Assembly (NCBI GenBank): GCA_963169105.1
Contig: OY720636.1
Span: 107,880,539 to 107,944,538 of the forward strand
Length of the DNA stretch: 64,000 nucleotides
Direction: 5' to 3'
From: Ceriagrion tenellum
Taxonomy: Eukaryota > Arthropoda > Insecta > Odonata > Coenagrionidae
Below the pieces are notes generated by a model, which saw only the letters and a list, made by a program, of their open reading frames with translations, had not been told where the DNA came from and did not search any database. Below, piece by piece: positions 13,101 to 24,920 of this stretch. The position numbers and the translations under genes were made by a program. Numbering within the stretch: the stretch's first letter is position 1; every line of letters starts with the position of its first letter.

Positions 13101-15243
13101 ACTCTCTGTGGACGAGCGAGTCAAATTTGTTACGTTTCAAAATCATTGAAACATCTGCTTTCTAAGAGGCTTTTCCATTTAGTTTCTGCGCTAGACAGAA
13201 TTGTAACGCTTCGGATTAAGTGTTTGGAAAGTTGAGTCTCTTTCGGCGGTTTGTCAAACAATTTGAACAGATGAACGTGTGACGCTATTCGCTGACGATG
13301 GCGTGCCTGGTGGAGCTCTGAAATAAATCGTTTCAGCTGTCACATGAATAAAAAAACTGAGAAAGTTGAAAAAGGTACGTTATGAAGGTAATGTTGAAGT
13401 ATACCTTGTGTAAATATTATTATTAGTAAAGTATTATTTTAAATTAAACATAGACAATACAAATACGTCACATTTCAAAATAAATGCTATTACCGAATAA
13501 ATTGCAATTATTTTTAAATTCTTAAATAGCACTAGTAAAAAACGAATATAGTAGCAGTATTTTTTTCATGCTGATGTTTCATAATTCCGTCCATAGAGGG
13601 TTAAGTTTCGTTTTCCTTTCACGCGTGGAAAAAGCGAGCTACCGAGAAGTCTCAACTGCGTGAGTGAATTCAGCAAACCGGAATGCCACACAAAGGAAAA
13701 GAGCTTCAGAACTCTAATCCATGTCATTAACAAGACGGCTTGTGACCACAATAAAAATAGGATGATGCTACTCGTGGTAAGAAAAGTAACTTGGGATGCG
13801 GGCGGCCTTAAAAATGGGGAAGGAACCTTTCAAGATAAACCTTTTTTGCATTAATCCTCTTTCTCGGAATCATTTAGGATTTAAGAATAATTTACTTCTA
13901 ATACTGTAACAATTAATACCGCAACGTATTTAATAAAGGTCTCTTGACGCGACTCGTTTATAGCAGTATTTTGCACAAAAAAATCTCAACTAAAAAGTTA
14001 AGTTGCAGTAAATTAACGGTCCTCCACGAAGAATATATGTTCAAAAAATATTTTTGTAAATTATCAATGCAATCAATTCACCGCATCGAAATATATACAA
14101 ATCAATAGCAAAATCATAATTTGCTTACATTTATAATCATTAAAAATTTTCCTTTAAAATTTTAAGAATGAGTAAACTTGATGGACAAATATATTTGAAA
14201 GTAAGGTATCTAGAGAAAAGCTTAAGTACATATTCAACCAAGCTGTAATATTTCAAGAGATTAAATTACGATTAAAATCTTCGATAGAAATGTGTAATAT
14301 ACTTGGTTCAAGGCCCCATGATTTAAGTTCCGAAGATATGATATATAATAGAAGCTTGAAAACAGCATAAACCATACCAGTCTCTCCAAGCGCTGTGAGA
14401 ATATCCCTTATCACGCAATGAATGAGCCTTTCAGAAATCGAATCCTTGTCCGCCGGGGTAATTCAACCTGCATACATGTTTACTAAATGCCTTAATGAAT
14501 TTGCATACCAAATTACATGTGCCCACGTCGCCACGTCAAAAGAAACCCACTTTAATTTGCAGACGCGGACAATGCCGGACAACCCGAGACCACAGGTCAT
14601 GAACATGAAATCCTTTCACAAAACAAATAAGAAAAGAAAATTCCCTCTCTTCTGACTGATGTAGGTTTTTTACAGCGGCCGTTGGGCACGCTGCGCAATG
14701 CCGTCCATAGACAGCTTGGGGACTACATTTCAGAGCAGCGATATTCACGTGAATAATCCCTACTGCGGATCTTCCAGAGCGGGAAGAAAATCCCGCTCAA
14801 CGAAGGGAAAATGTGTGCACGATAAAAAGATAAACAAGTCTACAAGCACGTGCCAGAGGGGGAGAGATATCTCTTCCACTATTTCACGCCCCTAAAGGCA
14901 TAACGCAATGCGTACTTTTCCCGATACTGTCCATTGATTCCTCCTCCTCCGCCTCCCATTCCATTTTCGCTTCTGTCCCTCCCTTCCGGCGCTCCCGCAA
15001 TACTTCGCCTTTGGCACAGCGATGTCGCCGCTGCTGCGCCGCTCGAGGGGTCAGGACGCATGCATCCCTGCCTGCATAAATGCATGAATGGCATGTATTG
15101 TACGTGCATGGATAAAGCGGGAGCCCGTCGAGTGAAGCGTACACATACCGACCCGGCAATACGGAGGCGGCCCCGCTCTCCCTTCTTCCACGGCCCCACA
15201 CAAACGATTCGCCACCGCCCAAACGACCTCCTCCCCGTCCCTT
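10181..15243. other. Non-coding stretch with two GC-rich patches
   Basis: GC-rich, CpG-containing patches at about 10.29-10.66 kb and 14.93-15.24 kb carry overlapping ORFs on both strands (up to 147 codons), which is typical of composition rather than of a gene. 13.4-14.3 kb is very AT-rich. No repeat family, splice-supported exon or RNA gene was recognised. Confidence 0.4.
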
Positions 15244-16275
15244 CAATTATTAATGAACTCCCCCCCTCGCATGCACGAGATCTTCGATTATCCAATGTCC
15301 CAATCATCCGCAAGCCCGAATGTGAGCACGGTATTTTTATGGCGATAAAACGGGTCGATTAATGTCCGCAATTGACGTTCACCATTCAAAAATCGTGCAA
15401 GGTGATCGTGAGTTCATTTAAGAATTTCTTAGTTTCAAGCCTGAGTAGGAGTGAACTAAGAGTTAATATTGATATCCAGTAAATTAAAAAGTAACTCTCA
15501 CAGTGCAAAAAAACCGCCTCCAGGTTCAATAATTCTTTAAAATCATTATCTTTCACAGAAACCTAACAACCTCACAAGCCTTTCAACTTTTGAGGATAGT
15601 TTAGAGCAATAAACATAAATGAGAATGTCCATTTGAAAGAAAAACTTCGTACTTTACGCATGCTTTATCCTTTCCACCTCGATTAGGCATCTCCTTCTGG
15701 TCTTGATGAGGGCGGGTGCGTTAGTGAAATTCGGCGGAAAATCTTCATCATTATCAAGGATATATTTCTCTTCCTCAGGATAAAGCACAACACAGCAGCG
15801 CCTTAACACTCCCGTAAATTATTAATATACCCTCCCTCGCATGCAGCAGATCTTCAATTATCCAATGTCCCAATCATCCGCAAAGCCCGAATGTGGGCAC
15901 GGTATTTGTATGGCGATATCCAGTAAATTAGAAAGTAACTCTCACAGTGCTGGGAAAACAGTCTCCCAGTTTAATAATTTCTTAAAATAACTACCTTTTG
16001 CCAAACATTAACAAGCACACAAACCATTCAACTTTGAAGACAGTTTAGATAAATAAAGTTAAATTAAAATGTCTATTTGAAAGAAAAACTTCGTATTTCA
16101 TTGTACTTTTTTTTAAACTTTCCACCTTGATTAGGCATTTTCTACCGGTCTTAATGAGAGTGGAGTAATGGTGCACTAATGAAACTCGACGAAAAATTTT
16201 TATCATTATCAAGGATATATTTCTCTTCCTCAGAATAAAGAACAACACAGTAGCACAATAACACTTCCTCTAACC
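15244..16275. repeat. Imperfect tandem duplication, about 570 and 455 bp
   Basis: Copy 1 (15244-15815) and copy 2 (15817-16275) share most of their length in order: CTCGCATGCA, TATCCAATGTCCCAATCATC, GTAACTCTCACAGTGC, TTTGAAAGAAAAACTTCGTA, GATTAGGCAT and TATCAAGGATATATTTCTCT. Copy 2 lacks 127 bp that are present in copy 1 (15348-15474). Both edges of that segment carry the word GATA (15344-15347 and 15471-15474), so copy 2 looks like the product of a deletion at a 4-bp microhomology. Confidence 0.88.
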
Positions 16276-19200
16276 CTCCGTAGGTAGTATATTACGTACG
16301 TAGTAGTAGGTAGCAGGCGATAAAACTTGATTTTGGAGGGCCTGTAATTCTAATATCGCCCTCCCCGAGCACGGTTAGTGTTCTACATAGACGTATATTT
16401 TGCCACGTTCCTCAAGAAGTGGTGCGAATCGCCATACCACGATAATCCCATAAAAATACAGTCAATTAGTCACCCTAAAAAAAGCATTTTAGTCACCAAA
16501 TCAAAACGAATCTACTCTACCAACTACAATATCCAGCGGCAGAGGAAGTCAGGTCTCCGGCAAGGACAGAAAAAGAGAGAAATAGATCAGGAAAATAGGG
16601 TGAGAGTTTTTCTGTTCTAGTTAAATTCCACATGTGAGATTTAATCATGAACGTAAAATAGATGCTGCGAAAGAAAATGAAGGCAAATTTGGGGTAAAAG
16701 AGGAATGAAAGCATGAAACAAAAATAGCTGGCTTACCCTTATCTCAAATTATACTCTTCACTTGAGCCTATCCAGATAGAATTACGCGAAAAACTAGTAC
16801 GATATTCATACCTACAAGTGGAATGCAAGTTACAAGCAAAAGAGAGGCAAGGCATGTTTCGCCGTAAGAGAAATTTCTGAATTGCTAAGTTTGCGCCCGC
16901 AATTTGCTGCGAATTCCAACACCAGCCTAATATTGTTTAAACAGAGATAATATAATCAACATGATATAACCTACACCTTCCAAGAGTCACTAAATTTCCA
17001 ATTTTTCCTCAAGCACACATGCCTCCGCATTCTGGATTCATATTTATAAGGAAGGGGTCTATCTCCAACTTCTCTAATCCTATATTAAGGAAAACAGTAT
17101 CACCTTTTTGATTAAATCGTAACGTTGATAATGAGTTCATCATTTATACTCCACCAAAACAGTGTGTAATTGACTAAATCCTAAAATATATCCGAAAATG
17201 ATTCCAATCTCTCAGAAAATAATTCATCCCTGGACGCAGTCGTGGGCCAGGGATCGGCAGGTAGGTAAGTGACAGGAATCCGATGAATGCAAAAGAATTT
17301 AAAAGGTATCAAACCCATGAAGAAAAGAAAATTACAATAATTTTTAGTATGACTACTTCATGGTATTAAGATTCATCCCTCGCCAGAAGAAATATGAATC
17401 CAGAGACAGCCGGAACGAAGTACCCTCCATCGGTCGGTGTTCGTGTTCATGAGATGGTGAGCGTGACGTCATTTTCGTGACGCTCGCAGAGCGTGACTGC
17501 GATTGATAAGCGTGAGGACGGAGTCGGGACATAAGGGGAGGAGGGCCTTCAATTAAGTGGGAAAATCGAACTCCTGTCGAACTAAATACCTCCCGGAGCT
17601 GGGGTCTGGAAAACCATTCAAGGCAGAGGAAAAGAGATCGAAATGAGAATAGGAGCCTACAGGAATTCTCTCGACTCTCGCACGTCGCTGATGGAAGAGA
17701 CGATCATTTTTATACCCGCTGAGATGCCAGACGGGATTCAACCTCCCAAATAACCTCCTTCACTTTCACCGCCCCATTCCACTCCACCCTTCACGCCCCT
17801 CGCAACCCTTTCCCTTCGTCAATTTCTCCCTCATGGGAAGCGAACCATTGTTTACCGTATCCTGGGTCTTTTTCCTCCCCAAAAACTATCCCGCTCATGC
17901 GAGAAAATTAATAGAACCATCCACCCCCTATTGCCTGATCCCGTTCCTCCTTGTGAATTTCCTGGAATTGCCCCAAGCGCCGCTCGAAAAAGACTCGAAT
18001 CTATCTCTAGACCAATCAATACAAGTCCCAAACCCCTTTCACAATATTTCGCACGAATGCCTACGATACGCCTTAAAGAGTAGGACTCGGTTCAATGCGG
18101 GATTCGATTAAAACGAAGCCAAATATTTTATACTGAAACCTCGGCTGCGATTCCTGTATTTTCAAATACTACCAGCCCACAGTTACTCCGCAAGGGATTT
18201 TCATTTTGCAAGAAGGAAAAAAGGGAGCGATGGACAGAAAGGCGAAGAATTGGCTGGAAGTACAATATGAAAAGTATTACCACTAACAGAGGGTAGAATT
18301 ACATGATTTATCAAACTAAAATGAATTGAATGATAGCGATGAGAATATATGATAGAAGCTGGCGGTAAAGATATTAAGATAGCGCGCTAAGATGTATAAT
18401 GGAATGCGAATGCCTGAGGGTCGAACATATAAAACAGAGAGAGAGATGAATGCAAAGTATGAATTACATAAAAATGCTAGGTATAACATAGAATCTCAAC
18501 GCAGAATATCCACAAACTAATCCCAAAGCGGATCCACAGAAAATAAACCAGAGAGAATCATTGAGCTACTTGGGCATATTTGAGAGTAATGAATACGATC
18601 TGAGGACCCACCAAACCCAGCGTCAAGTAAAATATTTTTAAAAAAAGACGATTACAGGGGGAAAAAGTCTAAAAATCATGGTTTAACAACTTGTATCGAG
18701 AGAATAAGATCAAACAATATGAAAGGTCTTAAAACGCTGGAAAACATGGATTTATCATTCCTACTCCCGTCGTTCCAACTGGTCGCAAAAATTGAAATAA
18801 GAATTATGCATGCAAAAAAGAACAACATTCTGGAATCTGTCCGAAATTTTTCTCGGAGAAATAGTCAGTAGCGACATCAAGTACTTCCTCCACTCCTAAT
18901 CCATTCCCCCTGGTCTCACAACCACCTCCCATTCCATTTAACTCCAGCTTGTAACATCATGAACTGCTATTTGACTCCTAAGGTAAAGAAGTAGGTACAC
19001 CTACTTTTTACTCGGACCTTAAAAGCTTCATCCAGCGGGTGCATGTTGCCTCTCGTTCAATTCAAGAATTCTACTCTTCATTACATCGTTTTCTTCCTGT
19101 TATCAACCAAAGGTATTCGTCCCTCTGCCACTGCCCACAAGAGCCAAAATATTTCAACTCTAAGAATCAAACTCTAAGGACAAGTCCAAATCAATTGGAA

Positions 19201-19729
19201 AGAGATCAATTTGCTCACATTTTTGGCAATTTGTTTTTTTGTCTAAAATAAGAAGACAAAAATTAATGGCACACCAACCCACCAACTACCAGCCAAAGTC
19301 ACGGAAGCGGGGTACACTTTATTGTATTACACCTTCGTTTAAAAATCGCTCGCACTCCTTTGTGATGGAAATTTTTCGTCACAGAAAATTATCAAATTCG
19401 ACGGACCTACGGCATTCAGATTTCACTTTAAAGTGAGAAAAAATAAAGTGCTGAATTCTTGGAATCCGAAAATATCGAATATTTGAGTCAGTTAATGAAT
19501 TTAACATACAAATAACACAATTCATTGCCATGGTATTAAGCCTAAAGTCCGGCAACGCATTTCATTTTGAGAGCTTTTGCTTGGCGGTCACGAATGCATG
19601 GAATAAGACATCACGTAGCATGCTGAAGATATAATTATAAATAGCATGAAACCCATCCGAGTCAACGATCGCCTTATGAAATAGTCTCCTGGAACCTTCT
19701 CACCAATAGCTATCGCATGCAAGCATTAA
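16276..19729. other. Non-coding stretch, no gene seen
   Basis: No ORF here resembles a known family. A perfect CRE-type palindrome TGACGTCA lies at 17464-17471 inside a near-perfect inverted repeat (GAGCGTGACG / CGTGACGCTC). This could be a regulatory site, but there is no gene nearby to support that. Nothing else was recognised. Confidence 0.35.
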
Positions 19730-20450
19730 TAATAACAATAATAAACTCGTTTATTGTTCTAGAAGTTAACTCCTTTGGAACATAGAAATGAAATACAGTG
19801 GTGTGCAAGACAATTAATATGTGAATAAGCCAATCAGGAAACAAAAAAGGGAAGTTATCATATGAATTGCTAACAATAGACATATACAACATTATCATTT
19901 ATCAATGTAGAAAAAGAACTGAATTTCTTCTTCTAACACAAAAACGAACATTAAACATCAATAAACAAATAACACAACTTTTAAAAAGGAAATTTAGCTT
20001 AACAAATGAAAAGAAAAAAAGGAACTGAATTGCTTCTTCTTACGCAACAATGGACATTAATCACATCAATGAACTGATAAATGAGTTACATGGTCAGCAT
20101 TCATGGTCAGCATTCCAGAAAGTAAGTGTATGATAATCTTTCTCTTAAATATTACCAGTGATGCACTGTCTTTTACCAGTTTAGGCAAGTCATTCCACAG
20201 CTTTGAGGCAACAACTGTAAACGATTTCTGGACTCTAGCTGTCCGGAACTGGGGGGATACAAAAAACAGGGGTCTTGTCTAGTAACAACATTAGTGTATT
20301 TACTACTTGGAAGAAAAAGATCCATTATGTTCTGAGGGCTCCCATATTTGAAGAGATTGAACATGAAGCAGGCCATGTTATATTTTCTCCTTGATTTAAG
20401 ATCAAGCCAGGAGAGCATTTTATAATAAGCAACGCAAGCATTAAGAGCCT
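19730..20450 (-). mobile_element. LINE 3' end: broken RT tail plus 3' UTR
   Basis: On the minus strand, 20173-20450 encodes the extreme C-terminus of a non-LTR RT. LDLKSRRKYN and FMFNLFKYGSP sit in one frame. After a frame change come TARVQKSFTVVASKLWNDLP and FKRKIIIHLL, matching the family ending (hydrophobic ...KSF...A..LWN.LP......L..FK..L). An A/T-rich 3' UTR of about 430 bp follows and ends in CAATAAACGAGTTTATTATT, which resembles a polyadenylation signal with an ATT-type tail. The UTR contains a partial duplication: AGAACTGAATTTCTTCTTCT near 19917 and GAACTGAATTGCTTCTTCTT near 20021, about 104 bp apart. Upstream RT and endonuclease domains are missing. It is a dead 5'-truncated copy. 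Confidence 0.75.
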
Positions 20451-21817
20451 ATTTATTCTCATGGAAAATACAAATAAGAAGGGGAGTATCGGAAACTAAG
20501 AATATCAATCTGCACCTGAGTGAAGAACATTTCATTAGAAAAATGAACTTATCCAATGAAATAGCCAATGAATTACCAAAATGTGAAAAAATAGTTATAA
20601 GAATTTAAGACAAACTGGTTGGCATGACTTATGTGAAAAGTAAAAGCGAACGCGCCACCGAAAGTTAGAGAATGGTTTTGATACTAGATGCATGAGAAAA
20701 CTGGAGTATTCGAAAAATTTCATTTAGTGGATGAAGAAATGTTTTGGGTGAGCCTTTACTGGGCACTCAATATGATTAGTCACGGAATAAGGAGAATCCC
20801 CTCTGCAAATTACGAAAGTCCCAGCACAAAATTTTTCTCTACCGCATCACGAAGCTTGAAGTAAGCTGATTCATTCAAAATGAGCGTTACAAGAGTATCA
20901 CGTTTTAAATAAAAGTTCTGCCAAAAGGCAGAGAGAAGTGTACCCATCTACATAAACGGCAACACGGCACAAAATTATCGTTTAAGAACCCTTGGTAAAC
21001 TATTAGACCAAGACAATATGGTGGGTATGTAAATCGAATTATTCATAGTTGGAACGGAACTTCTCAATATTTTCCTACGGCTAGAACCATGAGTAAAGCG
21101 GGGGAAAATGCACATGTTCCAATTATATCCACAGTTGATTGCGGAAAGCAAATTGGGTAATGATCGAGTTTAAAAATGTAAGAGGTTCATGTGATTGTAT
21201 CAGTAGATTATCCGAACAATTTGAATATTTCAATAGATTCAAAATCGTAAGAAATTTGAGAACGTAAGATTAGCAAGCTAAGAGAAATTCCCTTATGATA
21301 TAATATGCGTAGATTAAATTAAAATTCTCCTACCAGTATTTCATTCTCCTCACATCTTCCCTCAAACAACCTCTTCCCTCTCGGTGCATTGCTGCGGTTA
21401 TTTTGGGGTTTATGACTGTGGGGAGGGAATTCTCATACTTTTGTGCATTAGCTGAGGCTCCAAAAATACGCATCGCAACGCGGCGAGCAGACGAGGGGCA
21501 AGAACAAGTCAAGGGAGCACACACGCAAACTAAGACCAACGCAAATAAATTGCATGTGCGTATGAATTGTCTATTACACATTTGTCATTATTGCGTATGA
21601 ATATTCGCTACTTGATGATGAAAACTGTGTTCTGGGTTCAAAAACTGCAGCCCCGCACTCATCTAAGCCGAGTAATTCATCTATTTCAAGAGGAGAAAGG
21701 TCTTCCACCATCTCTCCCCCCCTCAACCTCACCGGAGCCGCCGGCGTTAATGCAGATATTTCTAGTGTCCAGAAAGCACCATTGCTCGACTTTAGCAAGG
21801 ATTCTCTGAATCATCAA
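20451..21817. other. Non-coding stretch, no gene seen
   Basis: Short ORFs only. The GC-richer stretch at 21.33-21.58 kb has overlapping ORFs on both strands, without family resemblance. Confidence 0.4.
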
Positions 21818-21890
21818 CCGGATTTAAACCAAAGACTTTCCGGTCATTGACCGAACGCTTACCGCTGTATGATCGAGCTACCTTTTAGAC
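21818..21890 (-). repeat. tRNA-like sequence (SINE head or tRNA pseudogene)
   Basis: On the minus strand the sequence has a TAGCTCGATCA segment resembling an A box and GGTTTAAATCC as a B box (consensus GGTTCRANTCC, one change). Between them an anticodon-arm-like hairpin forms: TTCGG / CCGGA around the 7-base loop TCAATGA. The D arm is too long and the acceptor stem does not close, so a working tRNA gene is unlikely. A tRNA-derived SINE remnant fits better. No family body was identified. Confidence 0.4.
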
Positions 21891-23050
21891 AGAAACCGTT
21901 TTTTCTGATGGGTATATTCATCATGGACGACATTATTTTACTTTCGTGACAACAATGCGTATCACGACCTTTGATGCAACCTTGTGAAATATATTCCAAA
22001 TGAATACGCAAGGATACGTAAAGCATTAGTCACTTATTCAAGTTCTTTAATTTCTTTCCCGAATGCTTTCGTAGAAGAGGACAATGGACATTTTATCTTG
22101 AGGAGGTAGGAATAAGATTAGTGTTACACGAAGTGATATTGAGACTCCTGAATCTTTATTCCTTAAAAATATAGGCGTCGAAATGGAATGTTCATTAATT
22201 TCAGACTTAGAAGGTGAATCTATGAGATGTAGGTTTATAAATACACAACTTCTGGCATGGATTCCAGAAGTTTACTCGGGACCAAGGGAAATATTTAAAA
22301 TCCGGTAAGGTAAATCTGATTATGTCCATATAAAGCTTGTACAATTTTTTCTTCAAATATCACATATATTAACGAATACGATATCAAACATCAACAACAG
22401 GTATATACCTTTCTGGAAAGAAGTTAAGTTCTAGAATCCTCAATTACTGTTGGAAAAAGCCGGTAGAGCTAAAAGGGGATTGAGAAGGTGTCAACCTAAA
22501 AATATGATATCTTTATCCACAAAAATTAACACAACTAGAACATCTATTATCAATATCAAACAGCTCAATAATAGCCTTGCGGCGATTTTTCTAAACATTC
22601 TCAGGAAAACCCTGTGGTTTGGATTGATAACTATGGTTTTCTGGAGACCATACCTTCTATATTTATCGCAGGCAATTCAGATAAGGGAAAAATTCCCCTT
22701 CCCCAACCCAGAATGAGCAATATCACCCATCCGTAGGCATTTATATGAGAAAAGTCACACTGTCACACATTAAAGCCACCCTCGCGGTGATAATCGCGGA
22801 GGTATCACGCCCAAAACTTATAAAATCGTTGAATTCCATCACTCGGCGCCATTCGTATTGAAGTACCGCATTGTTATATAAATTAGGGCAGTGATTCGCA
22901 AATAATTAAAAAAAAACGAAGGTGGTACGATTCCTACATTTTTATTCATACGATTCAAAGGGAGTTTTCTCTTCCGACAAACAGTTTTCCACAAAAACGA
23001 CATTTGAACTATTTCCCTCCGTTCTTTTGCCATTTTACCAATGAACACCA
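21891..23050. other. Non-coding stretch, no gene seen
   Basis: AT-rich with no family-like ORF. It ends where LINE homology begins abruptly near 23.05 kb. Confidence 0.4.
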
Positions 23051-23054
23051 AGTA

Positions 23055-23666
23055 ATGTCACGGAAAAGTCTCGGGGTTCACTGAAATAACACCTTGAGCT
23101 GGCGGGAGCACGTTAAAGCTACATCTAACAATGTGTATAAGACTATGTACCAATTGAAGCACTTCAGGCATCCGCTCCCAATTTCACTTCGCCAGAAGCT
23201 GGTTCAAATTCTGGTATTCCCATATTTTGACTATTGTTCAATCATTTTCTCAGATGTTAACTCAGAACTGTGCATTAAGCTGCAGCGTCTTCAAAACTCC
23301 TGTCTGCGTTTTGTTTTCAACATCCGCTATGATGAACACGTCACGCCTTATTATGAAAAAATAAAATGGCTGAAATTGGATAAACGCCGAACATTGCAAA
23401 AGGCTTTATACGTGTTCAAGGTCCTGAAATCCAAAAACCCCACCTCTTTGTATGAAAATTTTTTATGTAATGTACATACAGGAAAAATATCAACTCAAGT
23501 CACTGAGTTATTCTTAGTCCCTAAATTCCATACCTTATTATTTGAGCACTCTTTCCTAATTTTCTCCTGCAAGTTATTAAATTGTTTAACCGGAAATGTT
23601 AGAACCTCTATCACAATTTCGATGTTCAAGAGAAACATGACTAATTACCAATGTAAAATTGCTTAG
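23055..23666 (+). pseudogene. Non-LTR RT C-terminal region, 5'-truncated
   Basis: This is the best-preserved coding remnant in the window. After a premature TGA at 23082, one frame stays open to 23666 (190 codons). It shows TLSWREHV (family pattern xLSWxxHI, just after the RT palm), LRQKLVQILVFPYFDYCSII (pattern LKxxLxxSLIxPxxDYCxxV), LQRLQNSCLRFVF (pattern LQRxQNxxxRxI) and KWLKLDKRRTLQKALYVFKV (pattern LxWLxxxxRxxxxxLxLxYK). Catalytic YxDD and endonuclease domains lie upstream in intact relatives and are absent here. It belongs to the broad Jockey/CR1/L2-type RT group; the exact clade is not resolved. Retention of 190 open codons suggests a fairly young insertion. Confidence 0.88.
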
Positions 23667-24320
23667 TTTTTTGTAATTTGTTGGTCACACATAGTTTACT
23701 ACTATGTGTGACTGATGTTATGTGTTTCCTCAATTGTGTATTGTAATGTTGAGTGAGATCCATCATGCACCATAGTATGTATCATCCTACTTTAACGGCT
23801 TAGCCACCAATTCAATCCATTTATTGTTATCTTAAATCCCTGAATATCTACACTGATTTTCCCTGTTGTGTATCATATTAATTATTACCTACTGCTTTTT
23901 ATTTGTTTTATATGTGTCGCTCCATAACGCATTTAGTATTGCTGCGTGACCATGTGGCTATGTGTGACCGATGTTATGTGTTTCCTCAATTGTGCATAGT
24001 AATGTTGAATGAAATTCATCATGCACAATTGTATTAATCATCCTGTTTTAACGGCTTTGTCTCCATCTCAATTCATTAATTGTGATCTTAAATCCCCGAA
24101 CATTTGCGCTGATTTTTATTGTTGTGTATCATATTATTATTACCTACCGATTTTTTATTTGTTTTATATGTATCGCTCCATATTGAATTTAGTAATGCTG
24201 TTTGTCTTGTTACCAATTCATTTTTAACTATTTCTGTTCATTTTTTGTTATGGCATGTAATTATTTTTTTTCTATGTTCCAGGGGACTTATAGTCCCAGA
24301 ACAATAAAGACCATTTTCCA
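23055..24320 (+). mobile_element. LINE 3' end with duplicated 3' UTR
   Basis: This is a 5'-truncated non-LTR retrotransposon: the RT C-terminus (see the pseudogene entry at 23055-23666), then about 650 bp of 3' UTR. The UTR holds a tandem duplication of period 256 bp: CTATGTGTGACTGATG at 23702 and CTATGTGTGACCGATG at 23958, with TTATGTGTTTCCTCAATTGT, TTGTTGTGTATCATATTA-like and TTTTATATG blocks repeated in order. It ends with CTATGTTCCAGGGGACTTAT and AATAAAGACC, so a polyadenylation signal precedes the end. The 3' junction lies near 24.32 kb. Confidence 0.8.
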
Positions 24321-24848
24321 TTTTTCAATGTAATGTATAAGGGGTTAATTTTTTTATGTCAATGGAAGGGTGATATATTTTTCTTTAAAATGATCCCAAA
24401 TTTATTGATTTCTAAGTAAAATGATATTTCGCTAATATAACCATAAGTCCAGATTCTTTCGAGAGTGAATCACCAGCCATTTTGAAAACCGGGCTACTGT
24501 CTTCTGCTCATGTTTCAGAGAAGTGAGAGAATTTTCCTGTGCATATCAGATAGTGGGCATGTTTTTTCCTACCAGAGTACCAAGAATATAAATATAATGA
24601 AATTTAATTCATTTTACGGTGAATCAATCTTAAAATGTATCCTGCAATATGTATGTAAAAATATTTTTACGATAATGTTCATCTTTCCAATCATTGCATT
24701 AACAAATGATGTGGTACGAAGTCACTCGAATGGGTGCATATACATCAGGGCTGAAATTCGCCACAAAAAAATCTCCATGAAGAAGACTTGAGGCGTGAAC
24801 ATCTAGCTCGCATAAACCCCCTCGAAATTCTCCTCGAAGGAAAATGGC

Positions 24849-24920
24849 TTGGTGTGTAACTGGCTAACACCCCTGACCGGCAATTGGGAGATCCGGGTTC
24901 GAATCCCGGCCAAGTCAAAT
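24849..24920 (+). repeat. tRNA-derived SINE head
   Basis: The sequence folds as a tRNA. The acceptor arms GGCTTGG and CCAAGTC pair over seven positions (one G-T). GTGT / ACAC forms a D stem. The T arm has a perfect B box, GGTTCGAATCC, inside the stem CCGGG / CCCGG. The anticodon arm is imperfect (CCCTG / TTGGG with a mismatch and an 8-base loop) and the A box is weak, so a SINE head is more likely than a functional tRNA. A run of T and unrelated sequence follows from 24925; the SINE body end is not clear. Confidence 0.6.

Noticed and set aside
14879..15362. Overlapping ORFs of 120-144 codons
   Set aside because: Same reason as the 10-kb patch. The end of this block is also part of the 15.2-16.3 kb duplication, which is non-coding in its second copy.
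24849..24920. Functional tRNA gene
   Set aside because: Acceptor and T arms pair well, but the anticodon arm has a mismatch and an 8-base loop and the A box is weak, so a SINE head is preferred.
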